Shown here piece by piece: positions 27,000 to 35,427 of a stretch of 64,000 nt of DNA. The DNA comes from Alloprevotella sp. (GTDB taxonomy: Bacteria > Bacteroidota > Bacteroidia > Bacteroidales > Muribaculaceae): NCBI GenBank assembly GCA_023663135.1, contig JAMPIE010000001.1, positions 1 to 64,000 on the forward strand, written 5' to 3'. Both the position numbers and the translations under genes were made by a program. Below the pieces are notes generated by a model. The model was not told the origin of the DNA, made no database searches, and worked only from the letters and a program-made list of their open reading frames with translations. How positions within the stretch are numbered: the first letter of the stretch is position 1; each line of letters starts with the position of its first letter.

Positions 27000-27764
27000 A
27001 TGTCTAATCCTCTTCGTCTTGCATTAGCCTCCTTCTTTATATTGGTGTCTACCGCCATCCCGGCCTCGGCCAAGAACTTTATTGACTATGGCCCAGCCCC
27101 TTCATTTCTCGACCTCGACATCCACGCTCTCTTTGGTGGGGCTATGATCACCGAAAATTATCTCGGCTCTTTCCCCGAGATTACGCAGATGAACACCTCG
27201 CCCGGCTCCACCTGGGGCGCCGGCGCTAAGGCTGTCTTTGGCATTCGCGATTGGGTGGGCCTCGGCACCGGCATCGACCTCGTCTTTAATCATTATCGCG
27301 TGGATATGGCCGTGGCAGCCAGCGATGTCTCCTCGGTGAGCAATATCTTCCTCCGCAATTCGTCAACTTATATCCGTATCCCTGTCTTTCTCCAAGTGAG
27401 GTTTAATGTCTCGTCTAATGTACGTTGGGTCATCGATGGCGGTATGTACTACGCTTATGGAATTGGCGGTAGCCAGAGCCAAGACATCTACAACGCTCAG
27501 GTCAATTCGCTCGGTCAGCTCGTCTCGACAGTCATCTCGGCCAAGAACGACTATTTTTCCGACGATAAAACCTTTATCCACTCCAACCGCCGTAGCGATA
27601 TCGGCCTCCACCTCGCCTCCGGTCTCCGATTCAGCCGTCTCTCTATCGGCGCCGGCCTCGACTTTGGCCTCAAAAACATTGCCTACATCCCCCACGGACG
27701 TGGCATTGTTACCCCCAACATCCATAATTTCTGCTACTATCTCTCTGTCGGCTACGCTCTATAG
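27000..27764 (+). CDS. outer membrane beta-barrel protein (PorT/OmpW-like)
   Basis: A 254-residue exported protein. I start it at ATG 27000, which gives a signal peptide ending PASAK (about residue 24); a longer frame from 26922 would place charged and aromatic residues ahead of it. After the signal, alternating hydrophobic strands (DIHALFGGAMITENY, WVGLGTGIDLVFNHYRV, IRIPVFLQVRFNV, IGAGLDFGLKNIAY) and a C-terminal aromatic/leucine strand YYLSVGYAL show a small barrel of about 8 to 10 strands. Function unknown. Its last 6 bases overlap the end of the convergent CPBP gene. Confidence 0.75.
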   Translation: MSNPLRLALASFFILVSTAIPASAKNFIDYGPAPSFLDLDIHALFGGAMITENYLGSFPEITQMNTSPGSTWGAGAKAVFGIRDWVGLGTGIDLVFNHYRVDMAVAASDVSSVSNIFLRNSSTYIRIPVFLQVRFNVSSNVRWVIDGGMYYAYGIGGSQSQDIYNAQVNSLGQLVSTVISAKNDYFSDDKTFIHSNRRSDIGLHLASGLRFSRLSIGAGLDFGLKNIAYIPHGRGIVTPNIHNFCYYLSVGYAL

Positions 27765-28565
27765 CCTTCTTCTCGCTTCAAGATATGCGCCCCTCAGCAG
27801 CAACGCTGACACTATGGCGCTCCCCCCGGCCAGAAGCGGCATCCCGGTGCCCATCGTCTCTATCACATCCCCCATCGTGTCTCCTCTCATACTCAGCCAC
27901 ATGGCTGTGATGGCCAGGCTGTTATTGAGGGCGTGGAGCATTACTGCGCTCCATATCGACCCGCTCCAATTCATGGCATAGCCAAAGAAGGCGCCAAGCA
28001 GCAGGCGCGGGATAAAGCCCGTGGGGTCCATATGTGCCAGTGAAAACACTGTGGCCGTCACCCATATGGCCGCATGGCGGTTCACCATCGGGCCAAACAG
28101 CCTCTGAAGGCATCCCCTGAAGAGCATCTCCTCGGTCAAAGGCGCCATGGCCCCAACTATGAGCAGCCCCATGACGAGCGCCCCGGCGCCACTGCCCCCG
28201 AGAAGCAGGGTTATCATCTCTTTCTGTGCGGCCACTGCGCGCTCCACCTCCCGAGGCATTGGCAGCGACGCGTTCCATTCCACTATCAGGTTCATGGCCG
28301 GGACGGCTGCAACAAGCGCGCCCAGCATCATTAGGGTCACGTTCATCCTCGGCCTGTGGATCATCATCATCTCGGCCGGCCTCCGTGTCACCATCACTGC
28401 CACTGCCACTGCCGGTATGGCAAAGCCCACTAAGTCTTGCGCCACCGCGGCTATGCGTACTCTCGCCGACGTCTCCCCGCCAAGTGCCATGGCTATCATC
28501 CCGGCCACGCTGAGACCGGCCAATGCCATCAACACAAAGAGCATAAGCCTCCGGCCAAGCCCCAT
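27759..28565 (-). CDS. CPBP family intramembrane glutamic protease
   Basis: An integral membrane protein of 268 residues from ATG 28565, or 276 from ATG 28589. I prefer the shorter form because a -7-like TACATTTG lies at 28594-28601, too close to 28589, while 28565 is preceded by an A-rich leader. Conserved CPBP/Abi motifs are all present: EEMLFRG (catalytic glutamates), FSLAHMDPTGFIPRLLLG and HALNNS. Relatives include Rce1 and bacteriocin self-immunity proteins. The substrate is unknown. It is convergent with, and overlaps by 6 bases, the barrel protein gene. Confidence 0.87.
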   Translation of the reverse strand: MGLGRRLMLFVLMALAGLSVAGMIAMALGGETSARVRIAAVAQDLVGFAIPAVAVAVMVTRRPAEMMMIHRPRMNVTLMMLGALVAAVPAMNLIVEWNASLPMPREVERAVAAQKEMITLLLGGSGAGALVMGLLIVGAMAPLTEEMLFRGCLQRLFGPMVNRHAAIWVTATVFSLAHMDPTGFIPRLLLGAFFGYAMNWSGSIWSAVMLHALNNSLAITAMWLSMRGDTMGDVIETMGTGMPLLAGGSAIVSALLLRGAYLEARRRL

Positions 28566-28612
28566 GCTATATGTTATATTTTCTTTCATGTCGCAAATGT
28601 AGGAAAAAAAGA

Positions 28613-28643
28613 TTGGGCAATTGAGAAAAAAAAGCTACTTTTG
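28613..28643 (+). promoter_or_regulatory. fba promoter
   Basis: TTG at 28613-28615, a 20-base spacer and TACTTTTG at 28636-28643 form a good Bacteroidetes promoter. The leader to the fba ATG is about 75 bases. It is back to back with a -7-like box for the CPBP gene (minus, 28594-28601). Confidence 0.75.
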
Positions 28644-28721
28644 CAGCTGAATGGCCGATGTGGCTTCTGACCCACGGCCGCCAATCTTCAAGACTATACT
28701 ACATAACCCTGTTTTCCCAAT

Positions 28722-29723
28722 ATGGTAAGCTATAAGGAACTCGGCCTCGTAAACACCCGCGAGATGTTTGCCAAGGCCATCAAGGGTGGTTATGCCATCC
28801 CTGCCTTCAACTTCAACAACATGGAGCAGCTCCAGGCCATCATCAAGGCTGCTGCCGACGAGAAAAGCCCCGTTATCCTCCAGGTCTCTAAAGGCGCCCG
28901 CAACTATGCCAACGCAACCCTCCTCCGCTATATGGCCCAGGGTGCTGTCGCTTACGCCAAGGAGCTCGGCTGGGAGCATCCCCAGATTGTCCTCCATCTC
29001 GACCATGGCGACTCTTTCGAGCTCTGCAAGGACTGCATTGACAATGGCTTCTCTTCTGTCATGATCGACGGCTCTCATCTCCCCTACGAGGAGAATGTTG
29101 CCCTCACCAAGAAGGTTGTCGACTACGCCCACCAGTATGACGTTACCGTCGAGGGCGAGCTCGGCGTCCTCGCCGGCGTTGAAGATGAAGTCTCTTCCGA
29201 CCACCACACCTACACCGACCCCGAGGAGGTCATCGACTTTGCTACCCGCACCGGCTGCGACTCCCTCGCCATCTCCATCGGCACCTCCCACGGCGCTTAC
29301 AAGTTCACCCCCGAGCAGTGCACCCGCGACCCCAAGACCGGTCGTCTCGTGCCTCCCCCTCTGGCTTTCAACGTCCTCGACGCTGTCATGGAGAAGCTCC
29401 CCGGGTTCCCCATCGTCCTCCACGGCTCCAGCTCTGTGCCCCAAGAATATGTTGACATCATCAACGCCAACGGCGGTAAGCTCCCCGACGCCATCGGCAT
29501 CCCCGAGGAAGAGCTCCGCAAGGCCGCCAAGAGCGCTGTCTGCAAGATCAACATCGACTCAGACAGCCGTCTCGCTATGACCGCCACCGTCCGCAAGGTC
29601 TTCAATGACAAGCCCGGCGAATTTGACCCCCGCAAGTATCTCGGCCCCGCTCGCGACGAGATGGAGCGCCTCTACAAGCACAAGATCATCAACGTCCTTG
29701 GCTCCGATGGCAAGGCCGAATAA
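28722..29723 (+). CDS. fba: class II fructose-bisphosphate aldolase
   Basis: Zinc-dependent cleavage and formation of fructose 1,6-bisphosphate in glycolysis and gluconeogenesis. The 333 residues show the class II zinc ligands in LHLDHGDS, GELGVLAG, SHGAYK and VLHGSSSVP. The opening AIPAFNFNNMEQLQAI is the substrate-phosphate region. Codon use is strongly skewed to C-ending codons, as expected for a highly expressed gene. It has its own promoter and a perfect-palindrome terminator, so it is a single-gene unit. Confidence 0.96.
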   Translation: MVSYKELGLVNTREMFAKAIKGGYAIPAFNFNNMEQLQAIIKAAADEKSPVILQVSKGARNYANATLLRYMAQGAVAYAKELGWEHPQIVLHLDHGDSFELCKDCIDNGFSSVMIDGSHLPYEENVALTKKVVDYAHQYDVTVEGELGVLAGVEDEVSSDHHTYTDPEEVIDFATRTGCDSLAISIGTSHGAYKFTPEQCTRDPKTGRLVPPPLAFNVLDAVMEKLPGFPIVLHGSSSVPQEYVDIINANGGKLPDAIGIPEEELRKAAKSAVCKINIDSDSRLAMTATVRKVFNDKPGEFDPRKYLGPARDEMERLYKHKIINVLGSDGKAE

Positions 29724-29776
29724 ACTGAAATTGGTTGCATAACGGAAATCGTTTGCATATTTTTATTTTGATTGAT

Positions 29777-29809
29777 GATATGCCGCGACATATGTCGCGG
29801 CATATCTTT
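29777..29809 (+). terminator. terminator after fba
   Basis: GATATGCCGCGACATA and its complement form a perfect palindrome at 29777-29806, followed by TTT. The T-run is immediately interrupted by the intron-like sequence at 29810. Confidence 0.85.
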
Positions 29810-29892
29810 GTTCGCCCGACATGGGCATAATCTAAAGGGTGCAAGTCCCTAACGCGGCCTAATAGCGGCAAGCGTACAGCCAAAGACAAGCT
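29810..29892 (+). mobile_element. 5' relic of a group II intron
   Basis: The stretch GTTCGCCCGACATGGGC, then AAAGGGTGCAAGTCCCTAAC, then GCGGCAAGCGTACAGCC resembles the first 80 or so bases (start of domain I) of bacterial group II introns, which usually open GTGCG. After about 29890 the resemblance stops. No domain V motif, no reverse transcriptase and no 3' end are seen before the tatD gene, so it is a non-functional fragment. It sits directly after a terminator hairpin, a favoured site of some bacterial group II introns. Recognition is from memory of intron sequences, without an alignment. Confidence 0.6.
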
Positions 29893-30063
29893 GCCAATCA
29901 CCTCTGATTAGTGTTCACCTCCTACTCGATTTTCGCCTCCTTCCGGCTTTTCTATAGCTTTGCCGCCCGACACGCCTCCCCTCAACCCCTCTGAGCTATC
30001 AGAGAAATCCAAGCGCCGGCATGAGTCCCTTGACATTCTTATTGTTTTCTGCCTCGCCGCCTT
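29893..30063. other. intergenic remainder between convergent fba and tatD
   Basis: No gene is seen. The rest of the 340-base gap after fba holds no RNA fold I recognise except a short hairpin, CCGCC with GGGCGG at about 30055-30073, which overlaps the tatD stop and may end minus-strand transcripts. Confidence 0.4.
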
Positions 30064-30894
30064 TTATCGGGCGGTGTCGTTCAAGCGGGGGAAGAGTCGT
30101 CGGGCATTGGCGGTGGTAATGGCATCTACGCGGGCCATTGCCTCGTCGGTGGGCAGCTCAGGGAACATCACGGCCCCTATCTTAGCGGCCACCAGCGGCA
30201 GCAAGGCACTCTCGTTGCGCTTGCCGCGATGGGGCGTGGGCGCAAGATAAGGTGAGTCGGTCTCCAGCACTATATGGTCAAGCTCTATGGCGGGAAGGAC
30301 ATCGGGAAGTGTCGATTTCGTGAAGGTCACTACCCCTCCGATGCCAAAGAAGATTTCGGGGACGCCGCTCGCGCGGTGCCTTATCTCCTCTACGTCGGCC
30401 TCTGTGCCGCCAAAGCAATGCATCACCATGGCCGGGGGTGGTGTGGGGAGACCCTCGATCACTTCGAGGGTCTCGTCAAGGCCGTCGCGGCAATGGATGA
30501 TAAGCGGAAGTCTGAGCTCGGCGGCTAAGCGTGCCTGCCGGTCAAAGGCCTCCATTTGCTCGTGGCGGTAACACTTGTCCCAGTAGAGGTCTATCCCCAC
30601 CTCCCCCACGGCCACATATTCTGCGGCGTGAGACCCTCGGAGCTCGGCTTCGATGGTGTCCACGGCCTCGGCCCACGTCTCGTTGACCTCGGTGGGATGT
30701 AGCCCCATGGCCATCTTCACGGCCCCGGGGCAGCTCGATGCCAATTCTTGAAGCGGGGCTATGGTCGTCAGGTCTACGTTGGGCATCACCAGGGTCTCAA
30801 CCCCGGCGGCCTGAGCGCGGTCGACGGCGGCTCGAGGTGAGTCGCCGTCGACACTATATTCGCTCAAATACAGATGTGTATGAGTGTCTATCAT
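30064..30894 (-). CDS. TatD family metal-dependent hydrolase
   Basis: A 276-residue TIM-barrel metallohydrolase. Metal ligands typical of the family are all visible: IDTHTH at the start, GEVGID, IIHCRD, VMHCF and LETDSPYL near residue 215. TatD proteins act as 3'-5' DNA/RNA exonucleases or D-aminoacyl hydrolases in DNA repair; which applies here is unknown. Its start overlaps the stop of the M3 peptidase gene (ATGA), so it is translationally coupled and is the last gene of the minus-strand operon. Confidence 0.92.
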   Translation of the reverse strand: MIDTHTHLYLSEYSVDGDSPRAAVDRAQAAGVETLVMPNVDLTTIAPLQELASSCPGAVKMAMGLHPTEVNETWAEAVDTIEAELRGSHAAEYVAVGEVGIDLYWDKCYRHEQMEAFDRQARLAAELRLPLIIHCRDGLDETLEVIEGLPTPPPAMVMHCFGGTEADVEEIRHRASGVPEIFFGIGGVVTFTKSTLPDVLPAIELDHIVLETDSPYLAPTPHRGKRNESALLPLVAAKIGAVMFPELPTDEAMARVDAITTANARRLFPRLNDTAR

Positions 30895-33035
30895 TTCTTC
30901 TCTATTAGGCCGCGATTGCGCAGCAGGGCCTCAACCGATGGCTCATGTCCGCGGAATTTTACGTAGGTCTCCATCGGGTCGATCGATCCGCCCATCTCCA
31001 AGACGTTTTTCTTAAATGATGCGGCGGTCTCGGGGTCAAAAACTCCCTTCTCTTCAAAAAGCTCAAAGCCGTCGGTGTCAAGCACCTCGGCCCAGAGATA
31101 GGTGTAATATCCTGAGGCATAACCGTCGGAGCCGAAGATGTGGCGGAAGTAGGGGGAGCGGTAGCGGAATTGCACTTCTTTCGGCATCCCAAGCTCTTTG
31201 GCCACCTGGGCCTCAAAGGCCATCACGTCGATGCTGTCGCCCTGCGAGGGGTTGACGTGGCCCCAGTAGAGGTCGAGCAAGGCGGCTCCGGCAAGCTCGG
31301 TGGTGGTGAAGCCTTGATTGTGGGTCGACGCGGCCTCAAGCTTGGCCACAAGGCTGTCGGGTATCAGTTCTCCGGTCTTGTAATGGTAGGCATAGTCTTT
31401 GAGGAGCTCGGGGCGAAGGGCCCAGTGCTCGTGAATCTGTGAGGGGAGCTCCACGAAGTCGCGGTCTACATTGGTGCCGCTTTGGGAGCGGAGGGCGGCG
31501 CGGGAGAGCATGCCGTGGAGGCCGTGGCCAAACTCATGAAACATTGTCTCAACCTCGTCGAGGGTGAGCAGGGCGGGGGTGTCGCCGGCGGGGCGGGTAA
31601 AGTTGCCCACATTAAAGACGATGGGGCGCTGGACTGTCCCGTCAGGGTCGACAAACGAGCCTTGCATCTCATCCATCCATGCGCCTTGGCGCTTCGATGG
31701 ACGGGGGAAATAGTCGGTCATGAACACGGCCAGGTGGTTGGAGTCGGCATCGAGCACGTCATACACCTTCACCTCGGGGTTATAGCGGGGGGCATCGGGG
31801 AGCTCTTTGAAGGTCACGCCATAGAGCTTGTTGGCCATGGTGAAGATGCCCTTGCGCACATTCTCTATCGGGAAGTAGGCGCGCACCTCATCCTCATCAA
31901 GGGCATACTTGTCGCGGCGCACTTTCTCGGCATAGTAGTAATAGTCATAAGGCTCGATGGTAATCCCGGCTCCCTCGCGATCGGCCAGGGCTTGCATCTC
32001 TTTCACTTCTTCATCGACGCGCTTGATGGCCGGTCGCCATATCTGCATCAAGAGGTCTTGTGCTGCCTGAGGGGTCTTGGCCATCACGTTGGCGGTCATG
32101 AAGGCGGCATAGTCGGGATAGCCGAGGAGGGCTGCCTTGCGGGCGCGGGTGGCCACTATCTGGTTGATGACCGGGCCGTTGTCATACTGGCCCGTGGAGG
32201 CGAGGTTGACATATCCCTCATACATCTCCCGGCGCAGGTCGCGATCGTCGGCATACTGGAGCACCGGCAGGCGGCTCGGAGCCTGAAGGGTGAAGAGCCA
32301 TCCCTCTTTCCCGGCAGCCTTGGCTGCCTCAGCGGCCTGGGCTATTGAGCTCTCGGGCAAGCCTGAGAGGCGCGCTTTGTCGGTGATGACTATCTCAAAG
32401 GCGTTGGTGGCGGCAAGGAGGTTGCGGTTAAACTGGAGGTAGAGGTCGCCGAGCTTGGCGTTGACATCCATCAGCTCTTTCTTGTCGGCATCGGACAGAA
32501 GGGCCCCTGAGCGCACGAAGTCGTTGTAGGTGTCTGCTATGTCTTTGATCTGGGCGGTGTTGAGCCCCATGGAGTCGCGACGCTCGTAGAGATTCTTCAC
32601 GCGCGCAAAAAGGGCGGGGTTCATCATTATCTCGTCGCTGGCACGCGAGATAAGGGGCGTGGCTTCTGAGTCTATCTCTTCCATCTCGGGCGAGGAGTCG
32701 GTCTCGTTGAGGGCATAGAAGACGCGCATCACCCTCGAGAGGGTTCTCCCGGCCTTCTCCATGGCCAGTATGGTGTTGTCAAAGGTGGGTGCCTCGGGGT
32801 TGTTTACGATTGAGTCTATCTCGGCCTGACGCTCGGCTATCCCTTGCTTTATGGCAGGGAGGTAGTCGTCGTAGGTGATTTGGTCAAACGGGGGGATGTC
32901 ATAGACTGTCCCGTAAGAGGGCTGGAGGAAGGGGTTGACGTGGTCGGCTCCCTTGTTGCCGCCGTTGCAGCCGGTAATCACTCCGGCCGTGGCGAGGGCT
33001 ATGCAGGCCGACATGGCCATTTGCTTCATTTTCAT
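30891..33035 (-). CDS. M3 family metallopeptidase lipoprotein (oligopeptidase A/Dcp-like)
   Basis: A 714-residue zinc peptidase. ATG 33035 gives a lipoprotein signal ending ITGC, so the enzyme would be anchored in the cell envelope; the longer frame from 33092 would overlap the upstream gene and hide the signal. The zinc motif HEFGH (in TMFHEFGHGLHGM) is at about residue 500, with the surrounding thimet-oligopeptidase fold intact. It would trim short peptides in the periplasm. It starts 25 bases after the rhomboid stop and overlaps tatD by 4 bases. Confidence 0.93.
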   Translation of the reverse strand: MKMKQMAMSACIALATAGVITGCNGGNKGADHVNPFLQPSYGTVYDIPPFDQITYDDYLPAIKQGIAERQAEIDSIVNNPEAPTFDNTILAMEKAGRTLSRVMRVFYALNETDSSPEMEEIDSEATPLISRASDEIMMNPALFARVKNLYERRDSMGLNTAQIKDIADTYNDFVRSGALLSDADKKELMDVNAKLGDLYLQFNRNLLAATNAFEIVITDKARLSGLPESSIAQAAEAAKAAGKEGWLFTLQAPSRLPVLQYADDRDLRREMYEGYVNLASTGQYDNGPVINQIVATRARKAALLGYPDYAAFMTANVMAKTPQAAQDLLMQIWRPAIKRVDEEVKEMQALADREGAGITIEPYDYYYYAEKVRRDKYALDEDEVRAYFPIENVRKGIFTMANKLYGVTFKELPDAPRYNPEVKVYDVLDADSNHLAVFMTDYFPRPSKRQGAWMDEMQGSFVDPDGTVQRPIVFNVGNFTRPAGDTPALLTLDEVETMFHEFGHGLHGMLSRAALRSQSGTNVDRDFVELPSQIHEHWALRPELLKDYAYHYKTGELIPDSLVAKLEAASTHNQGFTTTELAGAALLDLYWGHVNPSQGDSIDVMAFEAQVAKELGMPKEVQFRYRSPYFRHIFGSDGYASGYYTYLWAEVLDTDGFELFEEKGVFDPETAASFKKNVLEMGGSIDPMETYVKFRGHEPSVEALLRNRGLIEKK

Positions 33036-33060
33036 GATAATGGTTAGATATGTGATAAGA

Positions 33061-33828
33061 TTATTTGCGTGATGTTGATGGGGAAGAGGCACTCACCAGG
33101 GTGCGTCGCTCGTCGGCTGTCAAGGAGTCAAAGCCCGACGATCGGAGCTTGTCAAGGAGTGTCGTGGCTTCGGGTGATGAGACAGTAGCCTCCGGTGCTC
33201 GTCGCCTCCATGAGCGGCGAAGGAGCCCCCCGGCCATGATGCCCCCTATGATGCCGGCTATGTGGGCTATGTGGGCTCCGGCAAGCCCCCACGCCATCCC
33301 GATGGACCACAGGGCCATGATGACCCCCGCGGCTGTAGCCACGCTCACTGAGCGTAGGAAGTGGAGGTCGAGGCGGGCGCGAGGGGCTACGGTGGCGGCT
33401 GCGGCCACGATGGCCATCACGGCTCCCGAGGAGCCTATCAGGAAGCTGTCGTCTCCGTGGGCGAGAGCCAGGTAGCCCAACGCGGCCATCACTCCTCCCC
33501 CCACATAGGTGGCGGATATGAAGTGCCATCCTGCGCCGGAGTCGGCAAGGATGAGGCCAAACCAACAAAACCACAGCATGTTGAGGCTGATATGTAGCGT
33601 GTCGTAGTGGGTTGCCATGTAGGTGACTATCCCCCACGGCGCTGACTCTCCTGAGGCGGGCAGTGCCAGCCGCGAGATGAGGCTCTCGGCCAGCGAGGGC
33701 GAGATGATGGCGCAGAGGCGCAGCAGCGTGAAGATGGCTGCGTTGACCGTCACTATGATGGTCAGGGTCCTGACGGCGCTACGGCGGCGCCGAAGGCATC
33801 GGTGGGTGAGTTCAATAGAAGTCGCCAT
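33061..33828 (-). CDS. rhomboid family intramembrane serine protease, second of a tandem pair
   Basis: A 255-residue membrane protein. Six hydrophobic helices span about residues 20-205. The catalytic serine is in LIGSSGAV and the catalytic histidine in AHIAHIAG, the standard rhomboid dyad; HISLNMLWF is the conserved loop-helix element. The C-terminal 50 residues are cytosolic and polar (S/T/E-rich, ending SSPSTSRK). Its first 17 bases overlap the end of the upstream rhomboid gene. Substrates are unknown. Confidence 0.88.
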   Translation of the reverse strand: MATSIELTHRCLRRRRSAVRTLTIIVTVNAAIFTLLRLCAIISPSLAESLISRLALPASGESAPWGIVTYMATHYDTLHISLNMLWFCWFGLILADSGAGWHFISATYVGGGVMAALGYLALAHGDDSFLIGSSGAVMAIVAAAATVAPRARLDLHFLRSVSVATAAGVIMALWSIGMAWGLAGAHIAHIAGIIGGIMAGGLLRRSWRRRAPEATVSSPEATTLLDKLRSSGFDSLTADERRTLVSASSPSTSRK

Positions 33829-34552
33829 GCACTGCCCCCGTCTTTTTCCAATACCATATCATAAGGAAGCCAAAGAGCATTCCGCCGAGGTGGGCAAAGT
33901 GGGCTATGCCGTCGTTGGCCGTGCTGAGCCCGATGAGCAGCTCGAGGGCACCATAGCCTATCACCATCCACTTGGCTTTGATCGGTATCGGGACAAACAT
34001 CAAGTAGAGCGGACGGTTGGGGAAAATCATGCCAAAGGCCAGGAGCACTCCATAGATGGCGCCGGAGGCTCCGACGGTGAGCAGTCCGTTGAGAATCGGT
34101 ATGTCGCGCCCCTGTGAGGCATATTCCTCTATCATGTCGCGGGCCTCAACGATGCCGGTGCCATATGAGGCGTTGATCCAACCGGCGAGGATGTCGACCC
34201 ACGTAAATTGCCACACGAGCTCTTGCACCAGCGCGGCACCGATGCCACACGACAAATAGTAAAAGAGATACCGTTGGCTACCCAACACTCTCTCCAGCGT
34301 GATGCCAAACATGAAGAGGGTAAACATGTTGAAGAGGATGTGGGCAAAGGAGCGCACGTCGTGGATAAACATGTAGCTCAGCAGCTGGGCGGGATTGAAG
34401 TCGCTCGCGCCCCAGAAGTGAAGGGCACAATAATGCGTCAGCTTTTCCCCCAACGATGGGATGAGCATCATCAGTAGCCATATGGCTAAATTGATGATTA
34501 TTAAGTTTTTGGTGACTGGCGGCAGAGCCGAGAGGATATTTCGATGGTTCAT
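33812..34552 (-). CDS. rhomboid family intramembrane serine protease, first of a tandem pair
   Basis: A 246-residue membrane protein from ATG 34552 (MNHRNILSALPPVTKNL), chosen over a frame from 34618 because the extra residues are charged and a -7-like TACCTTTG lies at 34559-34566. Catalytic serine in VGASGAIYG and histidine in AHFAHLGGMLFG; the conserved HILFNMFTLFMFG is present. It is longer in the loop between helices 3 and 4 (about residues 105-140) than the second rhomboid. It overlaps the downstream rhomboid gene by 17 bases. Confidence 0.9.
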   Translation of the reverse strand: MNHRNILSALPPVTKNLIIINLAIWLLMMLIPSLGEKLTHYCALHFWGASDFNPAQLLSYMFIHDVRSFAHILFNMFTLFMFGITLERVLGSQRYLFYYLSCGIGAALVQELVWQFTWVDILAGWINASYGTGIVEARDMIEEYASQGRDIPILNGLLTVGASGAIYGVLLAFGMIFPNRPLYLMFVPIPIKAKWMVIGYGALELLIGLSTANDGIAHFAHLGGMLFGFLMIWYWKKTGAVHGDFY

Positions 34553-34626
34553 AGCAAGCAAAGGTAAGAAAAAAAGGCGAGACACCTTTGCCGGCGCCTC
34601 CCCTTTTTGTTTTTGCATGATTCAGG

Positions 34627-35415
34627 TCACTGGCGACCGAAACGGAGGCGCGCCAGGGCTATGGCCGTGGCGGCTCCCACGTTGAGGCTCTCGGAGGTGA
34701 CGGCTCCGGCGGGGTAGGGGGGGATGAGCAGGCGGTCGCTCACGGTGGCCTCCACCTCGGGGGAGATGCCCCGCCCCTCGTTGCCCATGATCAGGATGCA
34801 GCCTTGGCCCTGTGGGGGTAGCGAGGCGGCGAAGATGTCGTTGCCGTCGAGGAAGGTGCCGAGGATGCGGGCGCCTGCCGCGCGACGACGCGCCATTTCC
34901 TCGGCCAGGGTGTCTACGTAGTGGACTCTTACCCTTGATAGGGCGCCCATGGTGGCCATCGCCACCTTAGGGCTGAAGCAGTCGGCGGTGTGGCGCGTGG
35001 CTATGATGTCGCTGATGCCCATCCAGTCGGCTGTCCGTATGATGGTGCCGAGGTTGCCGGGGTCTTGGATGGTGTCGAGGGCGAGCATTAGGCCGTGGTT
35101 GTCGTCAGAGGGCATCTCTGTCTCGGTCATCTCAAAGAGGGCTATGACGGGTGGGGGCGACTGCAGTCGGCTCAGCCGCTCCATGTCGCGCGGCGATGCC
35201 TCGACGATGTTAGCGGCCTCGGCGGCCTTGACAGGATTGGCCCCAAGCCATTGCGGCAGTGCTATGAGCAGGGGGCAGGGGAAGAGCCCGAGCATGTCGC
35301 CGGCACACTTGGAGCCCTCGGCTTTCCAAAGCTTGAGGCTCCGGCGTCCCTTGGCATCGTCGAGGCTTGCCACGAGATGTCGCAGCTCGCGTCCCATGAA
35401 GGTGGGCAGGTCCAT
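34627..35415 (-). CDS. TrmH/SpoU family RNA 2'-O-methyltransferase
   Basis: A 262-residue enzyme of the SPOUT superfamily. After an N-terminal RNA-binding domain (about 1-100) come the three knot motifs: DTIQDPGNLGTIIRTADWMG (N-G-T-x-x-R), GNEGRGISPEV, and LIPPYPAGAVTSESLNVGAA with the conserved S-E-S-L-N-V end. It methylates ribose in rRNA or tRNA using S-adenosylmethionine; the target position is unknown. It begins 12 bases after the M28 peptidase stop and is probably in the same operon. Confidence 0.9.
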   Translation of the reverse strand: MDLPTFMGRELRHLVASLDDAKGRRSLKLWKAEGSKCAGDMLGLFPCPLLIALPQWLGANPVKAAEAANIVEASPRDMERLSRLQSPPPVIALFEMTETEMPSDDNHGLMLALDTIQDPGNLGTIIRTADWMGISDIIATRHTADCFSPKVAMATMGALSRVRVHYVDTLAEEMARRRAAGARILGTFLDGNDIFAASLPPQGQGCILIMGNEGRGISPEVEATVSDRLLIPPYPAGAVTSESLNVGAATAIALARLRFGRQ

Positions 35416-35427
35416 ATTTATTGTCGG

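Noticed and set aside
29810..30063. An intact self-splicing intron
   Set aside because: No domain V, no 3' end and no reverse transcriptase; only the 5' end is recognisable.
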